8,888 bases of DNA from Flavobacteriales bacterium (GCA_018700255.1 JABISU010000282.1:1-8888); one strand, 5' to 3'; counted from the first letter of the stretch, positions 1 to 7,146 are shown. Notes: generated from the sequence alone by a model not told the origin. A program made the numbers and translations.

Positions 1-22
1 CACGACCAACAGCGTTTTTGCA

Positions 23-34
23 ATATATATATAT
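23..34. repeat. Short (AT)6 dinucleotide run
   Basis: Six uninterrupted AT units lie in the AT-rich stretch before the first ORF stop. No gene or hairpin terminator could be recognised in positions 1-57. The run is self-complementary and could form weak secondary structure, but no function can be assigned. Confidence 0.6.
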
Positions 35-57
35 TCTTTTCCTAAAACAAAAATTAT

Positions 58-354
58 TTACCTATTTCTTTTTGACCTCAGTCCTCTAATCGAACGTTCA
101 ACTAATAATGGGGATCCTTCAGGAGTTCTAATCATTAAATAAAATGAAGGATGCATAAAATTTACAGTCCTATCAAATGCTCGATTGAAAAAATAACACT
201 TCCAAACTTCAAGTGCTATTCTTTTAGTTGTACTCCAGGCATATGGGCTAAATTCTTTTGGACGAGGGAAAGTGCTTATCCAGAGTCTGGCGTCTGACAA
301 GCTCGTGATTGATGTGCTTACTTTGTGAGAGTAAGTGTTAAGAGGAATAGACAT
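58..354 (-). CDS. Possible small basic hypothetical protein (98 aa)
   Basis: This is an open frame of 98 codons with an ATG start and TAA stop, lying 68 nt downstream of the WYL regulator on the same strand. The product is basic, with an Arg/Lys-rich tail (RSIRGLRSKRNR) and many aromatic residues in the middle. I see no signal peptide, membrane segment or known motif, and I do not recognise a family. No Shine-Dalgarno is visible, which is normal for this phylum. A near match to the TAnnTTTG promoter motif (TTGCTTTG, minus strand, 401-394) lies in the gap, so it could have its own weak promoter or be the last gene of the leftward cluster. A 98-codon frame can arise by chance in AT-rich DNA, so coding status is uncertain. 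Confidence 0.4.
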   Translation of the reverse strand: MSIPLNTYSHKVSTSITSLSDARLWISTFPRPKEFSPYAWSTTKRIALEVWKCYFFNRAFDRTVNFMHPSFYLMIRTPEGSPLLVERSIRGLRSKRNR

Positions 355-422
355 TGCGAGTGTTTTTTAAGGTGATTATTAATCGATACACTACAAAGCA
401 ATTCATCCACAACTCAATCTAT

Positions 423-1448
423 TTACGTTGTACTCATATTAAGTGCTTTATTTAATCTTTTTGATAAAATTTCTTTTAAACTCTCCGGAGAACAGACTTT
501 AACTTCAGCTGAATACCCCATTATCCACTGAATCAATTCATATGTTATTATTACATTTAGTGATATTGTATAAATATCTCCTTGGTTAGTTATTTTTTGA
601 GACCGATGAAGTGGTTGTGATGTGAGGTATCGTGCTAGAATAGGATCGCATTCTAATGTGACTTGTACAGGAGGTGAATTGTCAATTACTGTTATTCCTA
701 CAGTGTGAGAAAAATATTTATCTGAATCAAACTCTGAGGAAGTTGTAAACTTGGTGTCTTCATCGGTATTAATTGATTTAATTCTGTCACAGCCAAAAGT
801 TCGAATAAATTCCATTTTAGGATCCCAAGCTAATAAATACCACCTGTTTCTATATTCTTTTAATAAGTATGGATGAACTAAATATTTCTTTTCGGTTTCG
901 CCAGAAAACTTTCTATAACTAAGAATAACAGGATGTTTGTTGCGCGCAGCATGCAAAAGGGGGGATAGATATTTAGAGCCACGTGCAGATGGGGTAGATT
1001 CAAATTGCATGTATTTATCAACGCCTGTTGTATCTAGGTTTGGCGCAACAGATAGTCTATCAGCTATCTTTCCTATAGCCTGATCAAATTGTTGGAAAAT
1101 AGGTAGGTCTCTAAATTGAATAAGTGTGTTTGCCGCGAATCTTATGGCGTCAAGATCGTCTTCATTTAATTGGACTTCATTAATACTGTACCCTTCTTCC
1201 TCGTAGAAATATCCCCTATGGTCTCTATGGTATGAAATAGGGGCGTAGTATCCCAATTCAGATTCATTTCTCATAGACCAAATATCTTTTTCTATGGTAC
1301 TTACGCTTATGTGTTCACCGTCACTACCATACAAGGCTTCTTCACAAGCAGCGCGCAGATTTTCTTTGGAAGGATATGGATTTCCATTATTGTTAATACA
1401 TCGATCAATTATGCGATATCGGAGTAGGGCGAATTTATTTGCTGGCAT
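423..1448 (-). CDS. WYL-domain transcriptional regulator (YafY-like)
   Basis: This 341-residue protein has the usual architecture of WYL regulators. At the N-terminus is a winged-helix DNA-binding region; residues about 48-82 (ISVSTIEKDIWSMR, then PISYHRDHRGYFYEEE) match the typical recognition helix and wing pattern. The WYL domain spans about 155-230, with the name-giving W203-Y204-L205 inside RWYLLAW, preceded by ILSYRKFSGE and VHPYLLKEYRNR and followed by IRTFGCDRIKSI. A WCX-like C-terminal segment spans about 255-335. Family members bind DNA and sense nucleic-acid or nucleotide ligands through the WYL pocket; the ligand and targets here are unknown. The ATG at 1448 is 17 nt after the muramidase-like gene's stop, which suggests one transcript with it. 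Length and domain order are normal for Bacteroidota members. Confidence 0.9.
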   Translation of the reverse strand: MPANKFALLRYRIIDRCINNNGNPYPSKENLRAACEEALYGSDGEHISVSTIEKDIWSMRNESELGYYAPISYHRDHRGYFYEEEGYSINEVQLNEDDLDAIRFAANTLIQFRDLPIFQQFDQAIGKIADRLSVAPNLDTTGVDKYMQFESTPSARGSKYLSPLLHAARNKHPVILSYRKFSGETEKKYLVHPYLLKEYRNRWYLLAWDPKMEFIRTFGCDRIKSINTDEDTKFTTSSEFDSDKYFSHTVGITVIDNSPPVQVTLECDPILARYLTSQPLHRSQKITNQGDIYTISLNVIITYELIQWIMGYSAEVKVCSPESLKEILSKRLNKALNMSTT

Positions 1449-1465
1449 AGACTATCGTTGTAAGG

Positions 1466-2137
1466 TTAATTATTTTTGGTACTAAAACGCTTTAAACCTG
1501 AAAGACCTCTCTGTACATATTGCGGGTCGTGTGTTGTAGGTATGCCTGTGCTTGGGTAAGGTCTGCCTGTATTGTGAAGGTGGAAACAGTGTTTGAATTC
1601 TGCTTTTCTGAGCCGATTGCCGTATGTGAGGTTGATCCATTGGGCCCCATAATGAACTCCGTTGGGGCCTCTTATATCACGAATCTTTACATCGAGTAAA
1701 ATGCATTTGTACCCCATTAATTGAAAGGGTCCCCAAGATGTAGCGAGATTTCTTATTGCTTCGTCTGTTGCATCATAAAGGTGAGAAGCTGTTACGTTTT
1801 CGTAATTTATCAGTGAGCCACTTTGAACTCTTTTTAATTGCTTGTAAACATGGGGTTCAAACCTTTCTCCAGCAGGCTTAAGGCCAGAGCATTCTAATTG
1901 AATTAGAGACATTAGATATTCATATGGTATGTCGAACTCTAATGAAGATTTGAAGACGTCATCAGAATAGTTCTCGATTACTGATTGAGAGCTTGTGTTT
2001 TTATTTAAATCTAGGGGGGCTTTGATAAAATATTTGTAAGTAAAAAATAGTAGGCAAAGAATTAGCACGGCACTTAAGCCATGAAAGAGTTTTGAATGAA
2101 CTCTTGTAGAAATTCTCTTATTAGACCCCAAACCCAT
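1466..2137 (-). CDS. Membrane-anchored muramidase/lytic-transglycosylase-like protein
   Basis: This 223-residue protein starts with a basic N-terminus and one hydrophobic segment (about 19-37). That predicts an N-in membrane anchor with the rest in the periplasm. The soluble part carries lysozyme-fold signatures: SLIQLECSG (78-85) with E82 as candidate catalytic glutamate, RFEPHVYKQL (92-101), SWGPFQLMGY (134-143), and HNTGRPYP (188-195) followed by DPQYVQRGL. These resemble the GH23/N-acetylmuramidase (DUF3380-like) group, which cleaves the MurNAc-GlcNAc bond of peptidoglycan. The family assignment is from remembered motifs, not a search. Its ATG lies inside the end of the DUF554 gene (17 nt overlap), implying translational coupling. 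The WYL gene follows after 17 nt. It could instead be an inactive peptidoglycan binder if the fold differs. Confidence 0.7.
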   Translation of the reverse strand: MGLGSNKRISTRVHSKLFHGLSAVLILCLLFFTYKYFIKAPLDLNKNTSSQSVIENYSDDVFKSSLEFDIPYEYLMSLIQLECSGLKPAGERFEPHVYKQLKRVQSGSLINYENVTASHLYDATDEAIRNLATSWGPFQLMGYKCILLDVKIRDIRGPNGVHYGAQWINLTYGNRLRKAEFKHCFHLHNTGRPYPSTGIPTTHDPQYVQRGLSGLKRFSTKNN

Positions 2138-2804
2138 TTATCGATAGTTTTATTAAGCTGTGAAGTAAGTTAATAATAGGTAGAATTACTAATGTTGGGA
2201 GTAGGTCAATGATGTTAAACTTTTTTATGTTGCTTAGGTCTAGACCTAGAGCAAGAAGAAGTATACCGCCTGTTGCTGTTAAGTCTATGATTAAATCTGA
2301 AGGTATGCTGGATCCGATGCTGAAAAATAAAAATGAAAGTGATCCTTGAAAAATGAGCACCCCTATGGCTGAGAATAAAACTCCACGCCCGAGCGCGGCT
2401 GCTAGAAAGACCGAGCTAATTAGGTCCATAATGCCTTTAATATATAGTAGTCTGTAATTTGAGCTAAGACCTTCTTCCATACACCCGATAATTGTAAGAC
2501 CACCAACACAAAATAGAACTGACGCTTTAATGAATCCTGTACCTATGTTAAGCTTCGAGGTAAAGGCAGAAAGTCGAGAGTGAAGTGAAAGGGTTTGGCC
2601 AAGGACCGAGCCAATTATTAGAGCAATAAAAACATCAATGGGAGAAGCCATATTACTCATCATATCGATGCTTAAGGCTACAGTGAATAACCCGAAAACA
2701 GTAAGTATTTGAGTTTGATTTGCCGAAGTGATGTGTCTTCTAAATAAAAGTCCTATGGTGGAGCCCAGCGCAACGGCTGCAGTGTTGAAAAGTGTTCCTA
2801 GCAT
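2121..2804 (-). CDS. DUF554 family membrane protein (YqgA/YdfK-like)
   Basis: This 227-residue protein is very hydrophobic, with about six to seven likely membrane segments. It matches the DUF554 family closely from start to end. The N-terminal MLGTLFNTAAVALGSTIGLL pattern, the central ASVLFCVGGLTIIGCMEEGL (94-113), the LLYIKGIMDLISS stretch, the GRGVLFSAIGVLIFQG loop (139-154) and the late ATGGILLLALGLDL (177-190) are all family hallmarks. The function of the family is not established; a transport or channel role is often supposed from topology. The start codon ATG is at 2804, and length is normal for the family. It is the first gene of a leftward cluster and overlaps the next gene by 17 nt. 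The divergent tgt promoter candidates sit right at its 5' end, so the two promoter regions must be compressed together. Confidence 0.9.
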   Translation of the reverse strand: MLGTLFNTAAVALGSTIGLLFRRHITSANQTQILTVFGLFTVALSIDMMSNMASPIDVFIALIIGSVLGQTLSLHSRLSAFTSKLNIGTGFIKASVLFCVGGLTIIGCMEEGLSSNYRLLYIKGIMDLISSVFLAAALGRGVLFSAIGVLIFQGSLSFLFFSIGSSIPSDLIIDLTATGGILLLALGLDLSNIKKFNIIDLLPTLVILPIINLLHSLIKLSINGFGV

Positions 2805-2812
2805 TACTTTTG
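2805..2812 (+). promoter_or_regulatory. Candidate upstream -7 element (TACTTTTG) for tgt
   Basis: TACTTTTG fits the Bacteroidota -7 consensus TAnnTTTG. A TTG at 2785-2787, 17 nt upstream, could act as the -33 element. It lies directly next to the DUF554 start codon on the other strand, so transcription from it would begin just outside that gene. It is a weaker candidate for the tgt promoter than the motif at 2844. Confidence 0.35.
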
Positions 2813-2843
2813 TGAGATTGTCTTCATTATGAATGTCCCAAGT

Positions 2844-2851
2844 TACATTTG
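2844..2851 (+). promoter_or_regulatory. tgt: Candidate -7 promoter element (TACATTTG) for tgt-permease operon
   Basis: TACATTTG, followed by C, is a full match to the Bacteroidota -7 consensus TAnnTTTG. Transcription would start a few bases downstream and give a leader of roughly 40 nt before the GTG at 2900. The motif covers the TTG codon at 2849 that could otherwise open the longest tgt frame, so that TTG would lie outside the transcript. No strong TTG -33 element is present at ideal spacing. Confidence 0.5.
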
Positions 2852-2899
2852 CGGAACGGTATTCAAAGCGAGTGTCGAATAAACTTGAAAGAAAAAAAG

Positions 2900-4030
2900 G
2901 TGAACTTTACCTTAGAAGCGTGTGATCCAGGGTCTAGTGCAAGAGCGGGACTTTTAGTTACTGATCATGGAGAAATTGAGACTCCTATTTTTATGCCAGT
3001 TGGAACTGTAGGTACAGTGAAGGCAGTGCCTCAAATTGAATTGAAAGAGGAGGTTAAGGCTCAAATAATTTTAGGGAACACATATCATTTGTTCTTAAGA
3101 CCTGGAATAGAGACCCTTGAAATGGCAGGTGGGCTTCATAAATATATGAGTTGGGATGGCCCAATATTAACGGATAGTGGTGGATTTCAAGTTTATAGTC
3201 TTGCCCACAATAGGAAATTGACGGAAGAGGGGGCTCAGTTTAGGAATCACATTAATGGTGATTTAATAAACTTCACCCCGGAAAATGTTGTAGATATTCA
3301 GAGAATTATAGGTGCGGATATTATTATGGCATTCGATGAATGCCCACCTTACCCAAGTACTCAGAATTATACAAAAAAGTCTATGGAGAGAACTCATCGT
3401 TGGCTTGAAAGATGTTTTACAAGATTTGCTGAAACTGAACCTAAATATGGATATAATCAAGAACTTTTCCCAATTTTACAAGGTGGAAGTTTTAGCGATT
3501 TAAGGAAACAATCCGCTGAATATATTTCATCTATTGATGCGGCGGGTTATGCTATAGGTGGGTTAAGTGTAGGTGAGCCGATAGAAGAGATGTATAAAAC
3601 TAGTGAGTTGGTTTGTGGGATTCTTCCAAAGGATAAGCCTAGATACTTGATGGGTGTTGGTACTCCAGCTAACATTCTAGAAAATATTGCTTTAGGTGTG
3701 GATATGTTTGATTGTGTAATGCCCACAAGAAATGCTAGGACAGGCACGTTGTTTACCTGGAATGGTATTATAAATATTAAGAATAAAAAGTGGGAGCACG
3801 ATTTCTCACCATTAGATCCTGCCGGATCAGCTGAAGTGGATAAAATGTATAGCAAATCATATGTCAGACATTTAATAAGGACAGATGAGTTACTTGCTAT
3901 GTATATAACAAGTTTACACAATCTTGCGTTTTATATTGACTTAGTTAAAGAGGCGAGGAAGCACATCAAAGCAGGTGATTTTGTAGAATGGAAAAATAAA
4001 ATGGTAAAGCAAGTGTCTCAAAAGATCTGA
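2900..4030 (+). CDS. tgt: Queuine tRNA-ribosyltransferase (tRNA-guanine transglycosylase)
   Basis: Tgt swaps guanine-34 in tRNAs with GUN anticodons for the queuosine precursor preQ1. The frame stays open back to a TTG at 2849, but the GTG at 2900 is preferred: it gives 376 residues, begins NFTLEACDPGSSARAG as family members do, and lies downstream of a -7 promoter element. In that numbering the general-base Asp is D92 (TDSGGFQV) and the nucleophile is D271 (MFDCVMPTRNAR). ILQGG and AIGGLSVGE, which shape the base pocket, are present. The zinc-site cysteines of the E. coli enzyme are replaced: the aligned segment LDPAGSAEVDKMYSKSY has Gly, Ala and Asp at the three Cys positions, while the His of SLHNLAFY remains. 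I recall such loss in other Bacteroidota. The permease gene follows after 6 nt. Confidence 0.96.
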   Translation: MNFTLEACDPGSSARAGLLVTDHGEIETPIFMPVGTVGTVKAVPQIELKEEVKAQIILGNTYHLFLRPGIETLEMAGGLHKYMSWDGPILTDSGGFQVYSLAHNRKLTEEGAQFRNHINGDLINFTPENVVDIQRIIGADIIMAFDECPPYPSTQNYTKKSMERTHRWLERCFTRFAETEPKYGYNQELFPILQGGSFSDLRKQSAEYISSIDAAGYAIGGLSVGEPIEEMYKTSELVCGILPKDKPRYLMGVGTPANILENIALGVDMFDCVMPTRNARTGTLFTWNGIINIKNKKWEHDFSPLDPAGSAEVDKMYSKSYVRHLIRTDELLAMYITSLHNLAFYIDLVKEARKHIKAGDFVEWKNKMVKQVSQKI

Positions 4031-4036
4031 TAAGCA

Positions 4037-5146
4037 GTGACAAGATTAGATAAATATATTATCGGAAAATTTCTCACAACTTTCTTCTTTATGTTGGGAG
4101 TGTTTTGTGTTGTTGCGGTAATTTTTGATTTAGTAGAAAATATTGGACGTTTACTGGAAAATGAGGCTCCGTTATGGCAAACGGTCAAGTACTACTTTTC
4201 ATTTATATTTTTCTTTGCTAACATGTTAAGCGGGTTTATTGTTTTCCTTACTATAGTTTGGTTTACAAGTAAGTTAGCCCAAAAAACAGAAGTTATTGCT
4301 ATGCTCAGTGGAGGTATGGCTTTCCGTAGATTTCTAAGACCCTATTTCATCGCAGCCTCTTTGCTGGTTGCGATTTCGTTAATATTAACTCATTTTGTTG
4401 TTCCCGCTGCAAATAAAAGTAAGGTCGAGTTTGAAGTGGAGTGGATTCATGTTAATTTCCATGTTAAAGACCAAAACCTTTATCGTGAAATCACCCCTGG
4501 AACCATCGCGTATTTTAGAAGTATTACTTACAGTAGGGCTACAGGCTATAGATTCCAACTTGAGAGATGGGATGAAGAAGAGAACCGACTCGAGCAGCGA
4601 ATAGTTGCAGCAAAAGGAACCTGGATGTCTGAGGATAGTTTATGGCGACTTGTGAATGTTAGCGTCCGTGACTTTAATGATGACGGGACTGAGTCTTTTC
4701 GATTTGTAAATCGTTTAGATACCGCTTTGACAATGCGTATCGAAGATTTCGCTCAGAGAGCAGCCGTGGTAAATACGATGCCAACACCAGAATTAAATAG
4801 CTACATTGACCAAGTTCGATTCAGCGGCGCTGATGTTTGTTCACTTGAGCTTACCCGCCACTCAAGAACATCAACGCCTTTTGCCATTTTTGTACTGACT
4901 TTTTTAGGTGTAGGAATAGCTTCTAGAAAACAGCGTGGGGGAGTTGGAATACATTTATTACTAGCAGTTCTCGTTGGTTTTACATTTGTATTTACCTCAC
5001 GAATGATTTCTGTCTTTGCCGCAACCGCCGCTTCTCCGGAGTTTTTACCTATTAGCGTAAGTGGAATTCAATTTATAGCTGCCTGGCTCCCAAATATTCT
5101 ATTTACAGCACTTGGCTTTTGGATTTATTATAAGGCTCCGAAATAG
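4037..5146 (+). CDS. LptF/LptG family LPS export permease (YjgP/YjgQ-like)
   Basis: This 369-residue inner-membrane protein is a permease subunit of the kind that, with the ATPase LptB, lifts lipopolysaccharide out of the inner membrane towards the periplasmic bridge. The topology fits: membrane segments at about 12-32, 50-78 and 100-124, a periplasmic domain of mixed strands (about 130-270), then three more segments (about 280-296, 305-330 and 341-365). The LDKYIIGKFL start, the early DLVENIGRLLE stretch and the ASRKQRGGVGIHL loop (295-307) are typical of Bacteroidota members. Whether it is the F or G partner cannot be decided from sequence alone; the other partner is not in the window. It starts with GTG 6 nt after the tgt stop and is surely cotranscribed with tgt. 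Its last 19 bp overlap the end of ispE on the other strand. Confidence 0.92.
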   Translation: MTRLDKYIIGKFLTTFFFMLGVFCVVAVIFDLVENIGRLLENEAPLWQTVKYYFSFIFFFANMLSGFIVFLTIVWFTSKLAQKTEVIAMLSGGMAFRRFLRPYFIAASLLVAISLILTHFVVPAANKSKVEFEVEWIHVNFHVKDQNLYREITPGTIAYFRSITYSRATGYRFQLERWDEEENRLEQRIVAAKGTWMSEDSLWRLVNVSVRDFNDDGTESFRFVNRLDTALTMRIEDFAQRAAVVNTMPTPELNSYIDQVRFSGADVCSLELTRHSRTSTPFAIFVLTFLGVGIASRKQRGGVGIHLLLAVLVGFTFVFTSRMISVFAATAASPEFLPISVSGIQFIAAWLPNILFTALGFWIYYKAPK

Positions 5147-5997
5147 GTTTTAAACCCTAATTTTTCAGCTTTTTTTATTGCTGTATTGATAAAATCCTCA
5201 TCGTAGTTTTCAGTTTGATATAAACCAAACACAGAAGAACCGCTCCCCGTCATTTGAACATACTCAGCATTAGAGTCTTCAATAATGTTTATAGCATTAG
5301 AGATTTCAGCATGCTTGCTGACTACTGGAATTTGAAAATCGTTATGTAGAACTTCTTTCCATTGATTAAGTGGGAGTGAGGGGAGTTTCAGAAATTGTAG
5401 TTTTTTATTACTCAATTCTTTATTCAGTAATGTGAAAGCTACTTCAGTATTAACATGTACTCCGGGGTGAATAAGTAAAATATTAAGTTCATTTATCTTG
5501 ATATTTTCTATACTAAAAGGTAGGGGATCTATTATTTCACCTCTTCCTGTAACTAAGCTTGGTATGTTGTCTATAAAGAATGGACAGTCACTCCCAAGTT
5601 CAGAAGCAAGGGATTTCAATTCTTTATTTGATATACCGAGTTTACACAACTTATTTATTGCTTTAAGCATAAAAGATCCGTCAGAACTGCCACCTCCTAA
5701 ACCTGCTCCTGTGGGTATTATTTTAAGCAGTTGAGCATCTATCTCAGGGAGATTGAAGTTTTTACTTAACAATTTATGTGCTCTAACTACCGTGTTAGTT
5801 GAGTTGTCTTCAGGTATTTTAATACCTGAGCAGGTGAAATTTAGTTTACCCCATTCTCCATTTTCTACAACTATAACCTCAAGAACATCACACCAGTTTA
5901 TAGGTAGGAATAAGCTCTGAATTTCGTGAAACCCATCATCTCTCTTGCCAAGAATCTTAAGACCTAGGTTTATCTTAGCGGGAGGGAAGTAAATCAC
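5128..5997 (-). CDS. ispE: 4-diphosphocytidyl-2-C-methyl-D-erythritol kinase
   Basis: IspE phosphorylates CDP-methylerythritol with ATP in the non-mevalonate (MEP) isoprenoid pathway, in the cytoplasm. The 289-residue protein shows all three GHMP-kinase motifs: PAKINLGL (6-13, with K8 of the AKxN element), the ATP loop PTGAGLGGGSSDGS (95-108), and MTGSGSSVFGLY (249-260). The catalytic Asp is D137 in LGSDCPFF. The start is a GTG at 5997; it gives the short N-terminus before PAKIN that the family expects, and no ATG fits. It lies 23 nt downstream of era on the same strand, so the pair probably forms one transcript. Its stop codon lies inside the 3' end of the permease gene on the opposite strand. 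Length is normal, and nothing suggests damage. Confidence 0.96.
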   Translation of the reverse strand: MIYFPPAKINLGLKILGKRDDGFHEIQSLFLPINWCDVLEVIVVENGEWGKLNFTCSGIKIPEDNSTNTVVRAHKLLSKNFNLPEIDAQLLKIIPTGAGLGGGSSDGSFMLKAINKLCKLGISNKELKSLASELGSDCPFFIDNIPSLVTGRGEIIDPLPFSIENIKINELNILLIHPGVHVNTEVAFTLLNKELSNKKLQFLKLPSLPLNQWKEVLHNDFQIPVVSKHAEISNAINIIEDSNAEYVQMTGSGSSVFGLYQTENYDEDFINTAIKKAEKLGFKTYFGAL

Positions 5998-6020
5998 AGC
6001 TTTTAATTAAGTTATGGAGA

Positions 6021-7025
6021 TTAATCGAAATAGCCGAAGCGTTTAAGTTTGCCTTCATCGTTACGCCAATCCTTATCGACTCTCACGTACAAATCGAGAA
6101 ACACCTTCTTACCTAAAAACGATTCGAGTTCTATTCGTGAGTCCGTCCCTACTCTTTTAATCATTCTTCCTCCGGCTCCCACAACAATATGCTTCTGAGA
6201 CTCGCGAGCGACACGAATTTCTGCTCTAATTTTAAATATAATAGGCTCATCTATGAACTCTTCAACAACAACTTCGCAGCTGTATGGAATTTCTTGCTTG
6301 TAATGAGTTAGAATTTTCTCCCTAACTATTTCAGAGACGAAAAACCGCATTGGCTTATCAGTGAGTTCATCTTTAGGAAAGAAAGGTGGTGCTACAGGAA
6401 GCTTCTCAACGATACTTTCAAGTAGAGTGTCTACATTAAAATTGTGTAGTGCGCTGATAGGCGCAACGTGCGCATTAGGCATACGCTTTTTCCAATATTC
6501 CGCTCTCTCCATAGCTACATCTTGCCCCTCTAGATCTACTTTGTTAATTAGAATAAAAACTGGAATCTCCATTTTAGATATCTTCTCAAAAGTAGCTTCA
6601 TGTGCGATACTGTTTTCATAAACATCGGTCACTAGAATTAATACGTCCGCATCCTGTAGAGCAGTTTTTACAAATTTCATCATGCCCTCCTGCAATTTGT
6701 ATGCAGGGTCAAGAACTCCTGGTGTATCACTATAAACTATTTGCCAATCTGTTTGATTGACTATCCCCATAATGCGGTGACGAGTTGTTTGGGCTTTAGA
6801 GTTAATAATACTAATATTTTCACCCACGAGTTTATTCATGAGTGTGCTCTTCCCAACGTTGGGTGAACCAACGATATTCACAAACCCAGCCTTATGCCCC
6901 TCTGGATAATCTATAGCGGTAGAAGCCTCATTACTCATATTCGCTGATAGCGGCATGGGAGGTAGATTAGGCATTTCGGGTAAGCTCGAAGACGCCTTAT
7001 TAGATTCTTTCTCTTTTTCTTTCAT
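6021..7025 (-). CDS. era: GTPase Era
   Basis: Era binds the 3' end of 16S rRNA and helps mature the small ribosomal subunit. Numbered from the longest frame (ATG at 7043, 340 aa), the motifs are G1 GSPNVGKST (59-67), G2 region AQTTRHRI (84-91), G3 DTPG (106-109), G4 NKVD (167-170) and G5 SAL (197-199). The C-terminal KH domain has its GxxG loop as GAGG (289-292). The homologous part begins at GHKAGFVNIVG (49-59), so there are about 40-49 extra N-terminal residues, low-complexity and rich in Ser, Pro and Met. The ATG at 7043 is unlikely because the next codons form a -7 promoter box. I chose the ATG at 7025 (334 aa), which would be nearly leaderless; the ATG at 6938 (305 aa, MSNEAST) is the main alternative and nearer the usual length. 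ispE follows after 23 nt. Confidence 0.95.
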   Translation of the reverse strand: MKEKEKESNKASSSLPEMPNLPPMPLSANMSNEASTAIDYPEGHKAGFVNIVGSPNVGKSTLMNKLVGENISIINSKAQTTRHRIMGIVNQTDWQIVYSDTPGVLDPAYKLQEGMMKFVKTALQDADVLILVTDVYENSIAHEATFEKISKMEIPVFILINKVDLEGQDVAMERAEYWKKRMPNAHVAPISALHNFNVDTLLESIVEKLPVAPPFFPKDELTDKPMRFFVSEIVREKILTHYKQEIPYSCEVVVEEFIDEPIIFKIRAEIRVARESQKHIVVGAGGRMIKRVGTDSRIELESFLGKKVFLDLYVRVDKDWRNDEGKLKRFGYFD

Positions 7026-7032
7026 TCTACTG

Positions 7033-7040
7033 CAAAGGTA
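7033..7040 (-). promoter_or_regulatory. era: Candidate -7 promoter element (TACCTTTG) for era-ispE
   Basis: Read leftward, the motif is TACCTTTG followed by CAG, a full match to the Bacteroidota -7 consensus TAnnTTTG. Initiation would fall a few bases further on, close to the ATG at 7025. No TTG is present at the ideal -33 position. The element sits inside the first codons of the longest possible era frame, which argues against a start at 7043. Confidence 0.55.
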
Positions 7041-7146
7041 CACTTTCCGAGCGTACTAGGTCTGTGCCTTATCTGTAAATTTCAATTGTATAAGTACTTG
7101 ATTTATATAGTGTTTTTTTTAATTTTTACAATTTAAAAGAAGTCTA

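Noticed and set aside
1294..1485. Rightward 63-codon ORF opposite the start of the WYL gene
   Set aside because: It is antisense to a well-supported domain-bearing gene and has no recognisable features.
2813..2899. Possible preQ1 riboswitch in the tgt leader
   Set aside because: The leader is short, and I could not find the preQ1 hairpin plus A-rich tail arrangement. Regulation of queuosine genes by this switch is not supported here.
3547..3921. Leftward 124-codon ORF inside tgt, hydrophobic and cysteine-bearing
   Set aside because: It lies wholly antisense to conserved tgt motifs; its composition follows from the tgt codons.
5146..5156. Small palindrome GGTTT-T-AAACC at the permease/ispE junction as a bidirectional terminator
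   Set aside because: With a one-base centre it cannot form a stable hairpin, and the following T-rich stretch is not contiguous.
6361..6621. Rightward 86-codon ORF inside era
   Set aside because: It is a shadow of the conserved GTPase sequence on the other strand, with no promoter or motif of its own.
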